From contig OX442314.1 in NCBI GenBank assembly GCA_949358305.1, positions 6,327,087-6,391,086 on the forward strand: a DNA stretch of 64,000 nt, read 5' to 3'. Made by a program: the position numbers and the translations under genes. Under the pieces are notes generated by a model. The model saw only the letters and a list, made by a program, of their open reading frames with translations, had not been told where the DNA came from and did no database searches. Shown here piece after piece: positions 23,806-34,600 of this stretch; the first letter of the stretch is position 1; each line of letters opens with the position of its first letter. This DNA comes from Strigamia acuminata (lineage: Eukaryota > Arthropoda > Chilopoda > Geophilomorpha > Linotaeniidae).

Positions 23806-26800
23806 GGAGTGGCGGTTGTCGATGCAATTTTTGCTGAAATCTGAGGGGCTCTGGAGGCACGTGACGGAGGACAAGGAAGCGGAGCATATTGCCACGTTAA
23901 CGCCCAAGGAGTTGGACCGTTTCATGACAAAGAAAGACAAGGCCCTCGGCCATATTTACATTCATGTCAGCCCTGGAAAGCGCTCGGTTCTGGAAACGTG
24001 CAACACGCCGAAAGAGGCGTGGGACACACTCGCCAAAATCTACGCGCCCAGTTCCAGAGCCCGCCGAGCAGCCATGAGATGGGAATTTCTCGGCCTTCAA
24101 TTGCAACTCGGCGAGGATATGCCGGATTTTATTGCCCGAGTGGATGGCTATGTTCGCCAGCTGAAGGCGGTGAGCGAGAAGGTAGAGGACGATCATCATG
24201 CCTACCAATATTTGAAGTGTTTGCCGTCCGAATTCGCGCAGGCGACGTTCGCCATATACCACTGGCCCGACGACAAGTTTACTCCGACACTGGTCGCCGA
24301 ACAATTAGTTTCCGAACACATGCGGCTGAAATCCATCGGGCTACTCGGGACGAGCCAATCCACGGCTCATGCATCGATGAAAGGGCAATTCCGACCTCGA
24401 AATAAATCCGGACCTCGTGACATTTCGACCGTCAAATGCTTTAATTGTGACCAATTCGGACATTATGCAAACAAATGTCCACGCCCGCCCCGTCAACAAC
24501 AGGGGCAGGCAGCGGCTTCAGTGCAGCAACGGTCATCTCGAAGCAAAAGCCGCCGGCGCAATAAGAACGCCGCGGCGAAGGCAAACAACACGCGTCCCCG
24601 TGAATCTTCGCATCCGCACCGAGAGGGGACATTCTTCGTCAATGCGCCGCAGGTCATTCAACGTCCAGTTGCCCACTTTATGCAATCCAATGAGTGGATA
24701 CTGGATTGCGGCGCCACAGATCACGTATCTCACGTACGTGCGGGATTCACTGAATTTATGGATGTAATTCCCTTCGACATCGAGTTGGGACAGGGTAAGT
24801 CCCAAGTAACGGGCAAAGGAACAGTTCGTCTTCTCCTAGCAATCGACAAGACCCGATGCACCGTCAATTTGACGAATGTCTTCTACGCGCCGAACTTTGA
24901 GGCAAACTTGATTTCGGTTTCGAAGATAGATAAGGCTCGACATCACATCCATGTCTTCAACAGTGAAATCCATGTTTACCAATCGGACATTCGCAGCCCT
25001 CTCATCCGTGCAAAGGAGAGAGGTGGTCTTTACTATGTGGACGGTTTATGTTCGAATCCAACATTTGCGACGACTGTCTCTCCTACGACACAACCGACGA
25101 TTCCACCGTCGCCACCGCAAATGTACGTGACAACCGAAGAAGATTTCCCGAACATTCCGAAACATAGACAGGGAAAAGGGTCAAAACAGCGAGAAATTTC
25201 GGATTTCCGGATTGAGATGCCAGCTATTGAACCTGTAAAGCAAATTTCCGTACAACAAGCTCCTCAAACCAATCCGATCCCTCCTCCCATTCCCACACAA
25301 ATACACAATGACCTGACCATTCCTCCTTCCTATGCGAGTGCCCTGCAGTCAATTCCGACGGCAATTCCTTCCGCGATTCACAATGCAAATTCCTTTCCTC
25401 CCCTCAGCAATCCGTCCCAACCGAAGAAGGTCATTACCAATCCAGCTTCCGTCAAGGACGCCACCGGCTTATGGCACAGCCGACTTGGCCACCTTCATAC
25501 AAATGGAATGAAGTTGTTGGCCGCAAACGACCAAGTTTACGGAATGCAACCAGGGGAAGTCAGCAGGGAGTTGGCCTGTAACGATTGTCGGATCGCCAAA
25601 TCGACTAGAGCTTCTCACAAGCCCGATCCGAACCCCTCGACAACAAAGCCTTTGGACCTTCTCCACATGGATATTTGGGGGCCCGCCCCTACCCCATCGT
25701 TTGGAGGAGCGCGTTTCGTCCTTACCGTCATCGACGACGCTACTCGCTATTGCTGGATCATACCGCTAGCGCAGAAATCACAAGTTTTCGCAACTTTTAA
25801 GGATTTTGTTGCACGGGTGGAGCGGATACAGGACGCGAAAGTCAAGGCTATCCGTACGGATCGGGGTGGCGAGTTTTTATCAAACGAATTTCTTCGCTAC
25901 CTTCAAGACAAAGGTATTCAGGGTCAGCGAACGAATCCATCATCGCCACAAATGAATGGCACGGCCGAGCGCATAAACCGGACAATGGCCGACAACTTTC
26001 GTGCAGTCTTATCTGAAACCAAGTTGCCGGAAGCGCTCTGGGCCGAGCTCGCGGTTACGTTCGCGTATATCAAGAACCGGTGCCCTCATTCTCGACTTAA
26101 CAATCAGGTCCTGTACATCCTTTGGCGACAGAGAGCCCTTTCGTTACGTCATCTACGAAAAGTCGGTTCGAAGTGCTGGGTACACTACACCGCGCCAGGC
26201 CGAAAGAAGCTGGATTCGCGGGCCTGGGAGGGGTATTTAGTCGGCTACGCCACAGGGACCCGTGGATTCAGAATTTGGAACCCGATGGACAACAAAGTCT
26301 ACGAATCGATTCACGTCAAAGTCGATGAGCGACAATCTTATCGGAAATCCATCAAAATTTCGCCTCAACGACCTCAAGAATCGTTTCCGAGCCCGAATCA
26401 GCAATCCGTCACATTCGACGACAACCTCCATTACCATCAGTGGTCGAGGGGATCTGATTCCGAGGCATCCGGACATTCCGCGAACGATTCTGACAATGGA
26501 AATAGTCAGCACGTGTCAACTGCATCCGCATCGATGCACACGCCTCCGGCTTTTCCGCACATCCACATACCGCCACCGACAACTCCGGAGCGGCTTTTGC
26601 TGGATTTATGTGCGACATTGCCTCCAGGTTCGGGGTCTCTTCGCCAATCCCATCACATTTCGTATGAAGAAGAACGTGACACCGACCACGACATCCGAGA
26701 GATGGATGAGCTATCGGTTTATCCCGAGACGTCCGAACTTGTTGGCGCGTCAGCAGAAACATCGTCGCATCAACTACCTCCGTCGACACCTCGTCAATCT

Positions 26801-28822
26801 GCCCCGCCATCGCCTCGCCCATCAGCTCCACCCTCGCCTCAACGTTCGGCAGCACCTCCACTTCTTCGCGAAACACCGGTACCGACGCCGAGATTCATCA
26901 CAACGCGTCGTCAACAACGCGCTGGTGATCCTGCTACGCATACGTTGCAGATATTCGACCCCGATCCGATGTCACCAGCTCCGGTATTGGGAACCGAAGT
27001 CGCTGCGGCAACCGCTCGCCACACGACTCACATGTGGCGATTCGTTGGTGGAGATGGAGAGTGTCGTGAATGGGTACGCGAAGAGCATCTCTGGAAGGAT
27101 CAAAAACCCGGATCAATCGCAATCGACGTTTATTATTTTCCAACTCCGAAGATCCGTCTAAGATCTTATCACGACATCGAGGAGTATTGTATGTTGAACA
27201 ATATTGATTACGATCCCGGACTTTTCTTCTTTGGAAATCTCGAGCACAAATTGCCGACTCTTCCGGGCGTTCGTCATGCCGCTCATCTGTGCCGAACCGA
27301 ACCGGCTTCATTCGCCGAAATACCGAAATTCACTGATGCTCCGAAATGGCGTGAAGCAATTGGAGAGGAGCTCGATATGTTCAAAGAACGAGAAATCTAT
27401 AAAGAAGTTCCCCGACCACCCGACACCACTATTCTTGGCTGCAAGTGGATTTTTAAACTCAAAACCGATGCAGCCGGAACCGTCACCCGATACCGAGCAC
27501 GCTTAGTAGCGCAAGGTTTTTATCAAACCCTCGGAGTCGATTTTGATGAGGTGTTTAGCCCAGTCGTGAACTTCATATTGATCCGTCTGTTTTTCTGTCT
27601 TCTCGTCGTATTACGTGGTTGGCAGGACGCCCACCTCGACGTGAAAGGTGCGTACCTGTACGGGGAGTTAAAGCATAAAGTATATATGCGAATCCCCGCA
27701 GGCGCCACATGCTCCGATCCAAACAACGTGTGGCTGCTCCTCAAATCACTTTACGGCCTCCACCAATCCGGGAGACAATGGTTTGAGAAACTCGACGAAA
27801 CGTTACGGGCCCTCGGATTTCGGAAGATGCCGGCGTGTAATTGCGTCTACGTATTCGGCAATACAGCAGTTATGCTGATTTACGTAGATGATATTGTTCT
27901 TTTCTACGCATCCGACGGCATCTTTAAGCAACTGATCCAACTCATTAGTTCGAAGTTCGACATCGTAAATCTCGGCCCGATCACGAAACTTCTAGGCGTC
28001 GAATTCATTCGCGACGCAGGACGCACGTTTATCACCCAGCGTGCTTACATCGCCAAGATTGTAAAGAAGTTCGGGACATCGACTAATAACCTCGTCAAGG
28101 TGCCAGTGACCCCGGGAACGACGCTCGTCAGAGGATCCACCGAAAACCTCGAAGATTTTCCCTATCGATCGGTAATCGGTTCACTGTTGTTTTTGGCATC
28201 GAGAACTCGTCCCGATATCCTATACTCCGTGATCGCCTTAGCACAATATAACACGTGCTACAACCGAACCCACATCCGCGCCCTTCTCCAGGTTCTGCAG
28301 TACGTAGCAAACACTGCAGACCTTTGTATCGAACTGTCTGGTTGCATTTCCAGCCAGTTATCGGCTTTCACCGACGCATCGTGGGCGAGCGATCCGGAAA
28401 CATCTTTGAGTTTCGGAGGATACATCGTGTACATCGGTAACGTCCCTATCGGCTGGTCCTGTCGAAAACAGTCGACCGTGGCATGCTCTACTATGGAAGC
28501 GGAGTTCATCGCCCTAGTAGAGTGTGTAAAGGAGCTATTCTGGCTGGACTCCGTCTACACAGATCTCCCGATTCTCAATCGTTTATCTCGACCCGTCGTC
28601 TACTCCGATGCCCTGGCCGCTATCCAGTTCACTTCGAATGACATCGAAAACGCGAACACTCGACACATTCGCGTGAAATATCATTGGCTCAGGGAGTGGT
28701 ATACGACAGGAGTCTTCGATCTACGAAAAGTCGCCTCGGAAGTGAACATCGCAGACATTTTCACCAAGTGGTTATCGTCCGAACGTCTGCGATCGTTAAT
28801 TTCAAAGATCTTCCGAGTTTAA
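23747..28822 (+). CDS. Copia gag-pol polyprotein, intact
   Basis: One 1691-residue frame carries all functions for reverse transcription and integration in a virus-like particle. Gag occupies about the first 300 residues (UBN2-like N-terminal part), with the zinc knuckle CFNCDQFGHYANKC at about 231-244. The aspartic protease motif WILDCGATDH is near 316; its active triad is DCG, where DSG or DTG is typical. The integrase zinc-binding His/Cys set (HSRLGH, then CNDC) lies at 576-611, and the DDE core at about D640, D704 and E740. A Pro/Ser-rich spacer follows. Reverse transcriptase runs from about 1200, with YVDDIVLF at about 1378. RNase H spans about 1541-1690 (FTDASWA, STMEAEF, HIRVKYHWLRE). 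No stop or frameshift is visible. The ATG at 23747 gives a normal gag N-terminus (NYEEWR). Codon usage is GC-richer than in neighbouring host genes, as expected for a recent arrival. Confidence 0.96.
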   Translation: MQKAANSNTLIPILGVGNYEEWRLSMQFLLKSEGLWRHVTEDKEAEHIATLTPKELDRFMTKKDKALGHIYIHVSPGKRSVLETCNTPKEAWDTLAKIYAPSSRARRAAMRWEFLGLQLQLGEDMPDFIARVDGYVRQLKAVSEKVEDDHHAYQYLKCLPSEFAQATFAIYHWPDDKFTPTLVAEQLVSEHMRLKSIGLLGTSQSTAHASMKGQFRPRNKSGPRDISTVKCFNCDQFGHYANKCPRPPRQQQGQAAASVQQRSSRSKSRRRNKNAAAKANNTRPRESSHPHREGTFFVNAPQVIQRPVAHFMQSNEWILDCGATDHVSHVRAGFTEFMDVIPFDIELGQGKSQVTGKGTVRLLLAIDKTRCTVNLTNVFYAPNFEANLISVSKIDKARHHIHVFNSEIHVYQSDIRSPLIRAKERGGLYYVDGLCSNPTFATTVSPTTQPTIPPSPPQMYVTTEEDFPNIPKHRQGKGSKQREISDFRIEMPAIEPVKQISVQQAPQTNPIPPPIPTQIHNDLTIPPSYASALQSIPTAIPSAIHNANSFPPLSNPSQPKKVITNPASVKDATGLWHSRLGHLHTNGMKLLAANDQVYGMQPGEVSRELACNDCRIAKSTRASHKPDPNPSTTKPLDLLHMDIWGPAPTPSFGGARFVLTVIDDATRYCWIIPLAQKSQVFATFKDFVARVERIQDAKVKAIRTDRGGEFLSNEFLRYLQDKGIQGQRTNPSSPQMNGTAERINRTMADNFRAVLSETKLPEALWAELAVTFAYIKNRCPHSRLNNQVLYILWRQRALSLRHLRKVGSKCWVHYTAPGRKKLDSRAWEGYLVGYATGTRGFRIWNPMDNKVYESIHVKVDERQSYRKSIKISPQRPQESFPSPNQQSVTFDDNLHYHQWSRGSDSEASGHSANDSDNGNSQHVSTASASMHTPPAFPHIHIPPPTTPERLLLDLCATLPPGSGSLRQSHHISYEEERDTDHDIREMDELSVYPETSELVGASAETSSHQLPPSTPRQSAPPSPRPSAPPSPQRSAAPPLLRETPVPTPRFITTRRQQRAGDPATHTLQIFDPDPMSPAPVLGTEVAAATARHTTHMWRFVGGDGECREWVREEHLWKDQKPGSIAIDVYYFPTPKIRLRSYHDIEEYCMLNNIDYDPGLFFFGNLEHKLPTLPGVRHAAHLCRTEPASFAEIPKFTDAPKWREAIGEELDMFKEREIYKEVPRPPDTTILGCKWIFKLKTDAAGTVTRYRARLVAQGFYQTLGVDFDEVFSPVVNFILIRLFFCLLVVLRGWQDAHLDVKGAYLYGELKHKVYMRIPAGATCSDPNNVWLLLKSLYGLHQSGRQWFEKLDETLRALGFRKMPACNCVYVFGNTAVMLIYVDDIVLFYASDGIFKQLIQLISSKFDIVNLGPITKLLGVEFIRDAGRTFITQRAYIAKIVKKFGTSTNNLVKVPVTPGTTLVRGSTENLEDFPYRSVIGSLLFLASRTRPDILYSVIALAQYNTCYNRTHIRALLQVLQYVANTADLCIELSGCISSQLSAFTDASWASDPETSLSFGGYIVYIGNVPIGWSCRKQSTVACSTMEAEFIALVECVKELFWLDSVYTDLPILNRLSRPVVYSDALAAIQFTSNDIENANTRHIRVKYHWLREWYTTGVFDLRKVASEVNIADIFTKWLSSERLRSLISKIFRV

Positions 28823-29037
28823 TCCAATCGCGACATTCCTATTTTAGTTTCACCCGACTTCGAGGATCATCGAGTATTCGAGGGAATTTTCGGGCTTCCT
28901 TAAGGAAGAGTTCTTCAATCACAGTACCCGGCCCGATGATTCGACTTTATTATTTTCATTTCTCGTTAATTATCAACTGTAATTCCAGTATGCGTTCATC
29001 TCGTCCCCTGATAAATATTTCCATCGAAGAGGGGATT

Positions 29038-29578
29038 TGTTGGTCTAAAGACCATGTTTTTATCGATGTATATATTTTATTTCTTCTTGATTTCCCATTA
29101 TGTTTAGATATTCAGCGCATATCAGTTATTATTTGATTGTTTTCGATGTTAACTTTAATTTAGCGCTGTCTCGTATGTAATTTCATACCATTATCATATT
29201 CTCATATGATTTGTCCTATTATCAAATGATTTGTTCATATTCAATGTCAATTTCTGGCACTAGGTGCCACTCTGCACTGTTATCTCCAATCCAAGATGGC
29301 GCCATACGGGTGTATGTGCGCATTGCCTTCATTTTCCTATGAAAAGGATACTTTCTGTAAGCATTATATTAATTAAACATATCGTTTTATTGTTTTACAT
29401 TATTGGCAACTTATTCAGCACGTTTATAAGTGCTTTCCACTTGTTTATGGCGCATATAAGCAACATTAGGTTGCCCGCATTTTTGTCTGGTTAATTCCGA
29501 TAATCGGACCCGCCAATTTACGTTTTCACGCTTCATTCAGGTGTATTTACACCAAATCTGCGCTATTACTCGGCTATA
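29038..29578 (+). repeat. 3' LTR of copia element
   Basis: Same 541-bp length and ends as the 5' LTR. It is preceded by the polypurine tract GAAGAGGGGA. Three substitutions relative to the 5' LTR were seen by eye (near 29181, 29474 and 29482). Confidence 0.95.
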
Positions 29579-29583
29579 TCCTG

Positions 29584-30360
29584 CCGCTCTCCGATGAGCC
29601 GGCGGACTCCCCAATTGTTCACCACTGGGACACGCGGTGTTATTACTGGTGCAACCAACAACCCATATGGAATCTCCTCCCCATCACTAGGCAGACGAAA
29701 TCTCCCCGTCATCATAGTCACACGGTACGCAAATGCCTTCAGAAAGTCAAACTGTTAGCTCTCCATCTCTAAACCGCACCATGTAGCCCCTAATGCATGC
29801 ATCGTTTTGCAAGCAAAAGCGGCTTCTTGTAGCCTGGGTGTCCAGACCTCGCATCTCCTGTGCAAAACTCACTGTCACCGAACAATCGACCTATGACAAG
29901 GCCACTACAAAATTAGCCAGCAATGTGTGCGATAATCGATCGTCAGGGTTTGGCATAACACGTTGCGTCTCCATGAACTGATAAAACAAATTCAGATCCG
30001 GCAACTTTGGAATAGACTTCCTGCACATCCGACGCAGTAATGACTTAAAGCTCTTGTACGGGCGCTGTAACGCTACATCAGAATACTTGATGGCTTGTCG
30101 TATTCCGGCTTCTTTGCCGCAGATGGGTTAAGGTTACGACAATTGGTTACTAGTTCGTGCGTAAAGAGTCTGGTATTAACTTCTAAAGCAGTTGTTCCAT
30201 GATCATGCGGAGAAGTAAACTCAAACACTGAAGTAGTCAGGTTTAGCCGGCCTCTACAATGGCATACTTTAACAATACACCGCATCAGCATGATGTTGTC
30301 ATCGAAACCACATGGTTTATCTTCTCGGTAAATAAACTTCCTCTGGTCGTATCACAGACG
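29584..30360 (-). pseudogene. Degraded minus-strand coding relic with FLYWCH-like zinc motif
   Basis: On the minus strand, 30291-30073 reads as an open frame with Cys-Cys-His-His spacing (LMRC...CHCRGRL...HDH). This resembles FLYWCH-type zinc fingers found in some Mutator-like transposases and host regulators. A longer minus-strand frame with stops continues to 29584 and may once have crossed the copia insertion. The match rests on spacing only. The GC content is higher than in the neighbourhood. Confidence 0.3.
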
Positions 30361-30513
30361 GTTCTCAACAAGCACTGCATGCGAAGGAAGCTTGGTCAAC
30401 GTTAAAACCATAGCTATTAGTCAGTCAGTGAATCTGCCTAATGTGATAGAAAATAATAGTTTTCCTCCTTATATACCCCCTCATATACCAGGGAACGTCG
30501 GCAAAAGTTTTGC

Positions 30514-30730
30514 ATTTGCACCAATCGTGTGCATTTAAAAGGTCCTCATTTGCACCAATCGTGTGCATTTAAAAGGTCCTCATTTGCACCAATCGTGTGC
30601 ATTTAAAAGGTGCTCATTTGCACCAATCGTGTGCATTTAAAAGGTGCTCATTTGCACCAATCGTGTGTATTTAAAACGTGCTCATTTAAAACGTGCTCAT
30701 TTAAAACGTACTCATTTAAAACGTGTGCAC
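30514..30730 (+). repeat. 34-bp minisatellite
   Basis: Five units of TTTGCACCAATCGTGTGCAT plus TTAAAAGGT(C/G)CTCA lie head to tail, then degrade into short TCATTTAAAACGTGC repeats to about 30730. The units are contiguous with no spacers. Confidence 0.9.
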
Positions 30731-30887
30731 GTAAGACATGCACATTTAATTTAATTATTACTTAATTAATTATTTAATATTAATATTTAAATTTTTTAAT
30801 TGGGTGCACAAAAAAACCCGTGCTCCCCTGCAACCAATTTAAATAGGGTGCTCATTTGCAATGTGGTCAGATGGTCTAACCCCCATA

Positions 30888-31601
30888 ATACGTCATTTTG
30901 TCTAAAAAATTGTTCGTTACAAATATTAGATGCAAAGTAATTGAATGCGCCTAGTGTATCATTCAGTTTATTTTACTGTACATTTTAGTGAAAATAGTCT
31001 GTTGATAAATGGAGCTCTGATAATAAGGTTGACAATGGTTCAACATGAGTCAATTTGTTTTTGCTAGCAGCGTTTGCGTAATAAACGACTGAAAAAGAAA
31101 AAAAGACACCATTTATGGCACAGATGGCAGGGGAAGAAATGGTTTCCTTACATAATTATAGACATTAAAGAAGAAAGACATCTACCGGTAGTCTCTGGAT
31201 AATGATTTGGTTAGATAGTGTGCCAGAGTTAATAGGTTTGATCATGATAATTTACGAAAACCACGAATTCAATCAGGGAAAGAAGTTGTTATTAGAGTCG
31301 ATTCTGAACTGAGAACAGGTAAACAGCTAACTTTTCTTTATCTCCATAACAACATCAAACTGAGGTAAAATCTCACAATTTTCAATAATTACAAGTTCTT
31401 TCCAATACAAGCATTCCTTCCAAAGACATGCATAAAGGTTAATTAATGGATTTTACTGATGTATGAAACAACCAATGTTAAAAAAATAATGATGTTGTTT
31501 CGTTTATCAGTTTAGCCATCCCTCTGCATGTTTGCTCAAACAAACAAACAGTTAGATCAAATTGATTCAGTCACTCTACGAGCTTGGAAGGTAGCAAAAT
31601 A
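30888..31601 (+). other. 5' flank of DEG/ENaC copy B
   Basis: The part from about 30888 to 31410 is homologous to 17130-17720, the copy C flank. The last 130 bp before the gene match the flank of copy A at about 10255-10385. No TATA box is obvious. The promoter is probably somewhere here. Confidence 0.5.
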
Positions 31602-34600
31602 ATGGAGAATAATAATTTGATGTGGAGATACAGAAGAGGGAAAAGACAACTTCGTCTGACAATTCACCGATTAATGAAGGATGATGGTAACAAACCCAAC
31701 TGCGATATAATCGGATTGGAAGATTTCGTAAACAGTAGGAAACGTTTGAAGACCAAACATCACATCCTTTGGCTGCTTTTATTCACATTTTGCATGTGCA
31801 TGCTCACATATCAAACATACGACAGAATAATGCATTACTTCAGTTATCCTACAGCAGTCGACGTAACGAGTAGATCAGAAAATGTTACTTTACCAGACTT
31901 AATGGTCTGTAGTGGAAGTACAAAGAAAATGGAGAGGCTTTTGGAAGAAACTCGTGTAGCAAATAAACAAAAATCAAAATCCATTTTCTGCTGTAACGTG
32001 CTTGATGACCTAATGACAATTAAAAACCCAACTTACGATATGGATACACTTTGGAAAGCAACTAATAATACTGATGACATCGACAGTGTAAAAATGAAAG
32101 TAAAAATTAAAATTTAAAAAAAAAAACAACAAAGAAATTCAGTTAAAAATCACAATTTAAACTATATTTGCACAGGGATATTCAAATACTACTGTTGTTC
32201 AGACTGAAACTGACAGTTCATTAGGAATATGCTCAACATTTCGATTTGGTAACTACAAACAAGCATTAATTATTACCTACATTGTTACACTAAGATTATT
32301 AATTGACATAGCTGAAGCTTCTAGCAAATCATTTGCAGGAAAATTACTGACAGTGAATTTTAAAAATAATTACGACTCGACATGCAAAGAGCCTTATTAT
32401 TGGGTAACTTAATAAAATTACAATAGCAAATGCTACATTAATTTTTTCCTCTTTGCCCTTAGTTTTACCTGACATTCAATAATGTTGGAAATCACTTTTT
32501 TGTATCAGCGATGTGTCCTGGTTCAACATCTAAAATAAATTATAGTTGTAACAAAGTAAAGTTTTACGTAAAGACTTGAAATTCCTGATCAACACTTTTT
32601 AATGTTTTCAATTGTAGTTCATTTTGCAAAATTCACCGATCAGTCCGTGCTCTAACGAAGATGAATACAGAGAATGCTATCGGAATTGCTTACTTAACGA
32701 ATTTAAAAAAGAAAAATGCAGGTAAGAACATGTGGAGAAAATGCTTCACAATTAAACAGCTAATTAAATATATTCTGTACAAGATTTCCGTTCATGAAGT
32801 TGGATTTGCCACTTTGCCAAATAGCAAATGATACAGCTCAGATGTATTCTCGTGTTTGTTCCTTGGTTAGGTTAAAAGAACCAATCACCAATTGCCAATG
32901 TCGACGTCCTTGTCAACAATTAACTTTTACACCACATACTGATTTAGGCATAGCTAATAATAATAAAATGATGAGTATAACATTAGCAATAACTAATGAG
33001 AAGGTCACTGTTTATGAAGAACGGTACTTATATGACGTTATTGCCTTGCTATCAGATTTAGGAGGCAATCTTGGCCTGTTTCTTGGACTATCCGTAATCT
33101 CACTACCTCATATTATTTGGTATTTATATTATGTTGCATCAACCATTCACCGAAAGAGATCCGTCAATAAGATTAGGCGTCTGTATGAAATGTGCAAAAA
33201 AAAAGTCGATGAGACTGAAGAGCAAACCAAAATACATACAGTCTTAGAAAAGTTGAAGTTAATATTCGTATTAGTTGTTGCAGGATTTACTTTGTATTGC
33301 CTGCACATTCGTATCAATTACTACCTCGATGAACCGGGCACAACAATCGTTCGAGTAAGTCAACGACGTTACACCGAATTTCCTTCTGTCACAGTTTGTG
33401 GTGAAAAAAGAAATGAAGAAATGCGCGAAGCCCAATTACACTCACAACACAATAAAACTTGTGGCAACATATCACCCTGGCAATTGTTCAGCAGCAAATT
33501 GTCATTGCAAAACATCTGGGAATCGCTTAGTATCGACAAAGCGATAGATGTTGACTGTGGGAATAATGATGTAACTATAATAAGTGATATTCATCAAACA
33601 AAAACCAAACAATAAAAGTTTTATGTTTACAGGTACCATCAATTAATTTTATTTCACTTCCATTTGGTAATTGTTCACAAATAAGGAATGGTAATTTACA
33701 AAATTAATTTCTGATTTTAGTTAATTAATGGTTGTTTTTAAAATCTACTTTTGAATTCTGCGATTTTTCAATGTGTCTTTTTTTTCTGAAATTATTTAAC
33801 TGTAAAATTTTTTTCCTGCAGACGAATTTGAAAATTAATTCTGACCTTTTCGCTGTCTTACAGATAAAACAAGCACAAAAACCACTCGGCTTCACATTAT
33901 ATTCATTAGTGATCTAATTCCTTTAGAATCTTGTGATCCGCAGATAAAGGTGTGTAAAAAAGGTATTTTCACTCGAAATCACCTGAAATTTTGCAACCAA
34001 AATGGAATGTTATAAATTGACAGTTTCAATGTCTTTTTAAGCAACATTCTTAAATAAGATAACGAGAAAGTCTATTCATTCATGCGCAATAAAACAAAAA
34101 AAGTTCTTAGGATAATCCAAATCTAAAAAAGTTAGAAAAATGGTTCGTGTTCGTGTTTCGTGTGAATAGAAAAATATAAAAAATATTTTTTGTGCATAAG
34201 CTTACAGTATTGATTATTAATATAAATATTTTGGATTATAATAACACGCAGCTAATCATAAATAATCAGGAAGAGGAAGTTAACATTTTGGCACCGTTGA
34301 CCGTAAAAAATGCGGGTTTCTACTGGGTAGTACTTCGAGACTTTCAGGTAGAAAATGAAATAAATTATATAAATGCTCATACTAAGATTCCTTTTACGAA
34401 ACAGATCTTACAAAGAAATACAAGGCGCGATCCATGTGAAGAGAACAAAAGTGCTTATCTCACTTGTAAAAATGCTTGCTGGCATAACAATGTATTTCGA
34501 GGTGTTAAGTGCAGGTATAGTTCACATTTTGTGACTGATATGGTCTTCGCCAGGTTAACTAGGGGACTAGTAGTCCTGGTGTGGGACGCATACTCATGAA

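Larger units (their letters stand above)
22170..29578 (+). mobile_element. Complete Ty1/copia-type LTR retrotransposon
   Basis: Two 541-bp LTRs (22170-22710, 29038-29578) bound one long gag-pol frame. The 5-bp target duplication TCCTG flanks the whole element (22165-22169, 29579-29583). A purine-rich GAAGAGGGGATT precedes the 3' LTR. A primer-binding-like sequence follows the 5' LTR. I counted three differences between the LTRs, so the insertion is young, and no frame breaks are visible. Domain order integrase before reverse transcriptase places it in copia (Pseudoviridae-type). Confidence 0.96.

Noticed and set aside
26262..27161. 299-codon frame inside the copia element
   Set aside because: Overlaps gag-pol in another frame through the Pro/Ser-rich spacer; no independent signal. 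Other frames in 23897-28509 are also shadows.
30514..30690. 34-bp direct repeats considered as a CRISPR array
   Set aside because: Units are contiguous with no spacers, and the DNA is eukaryotic; it is a minisatellite.
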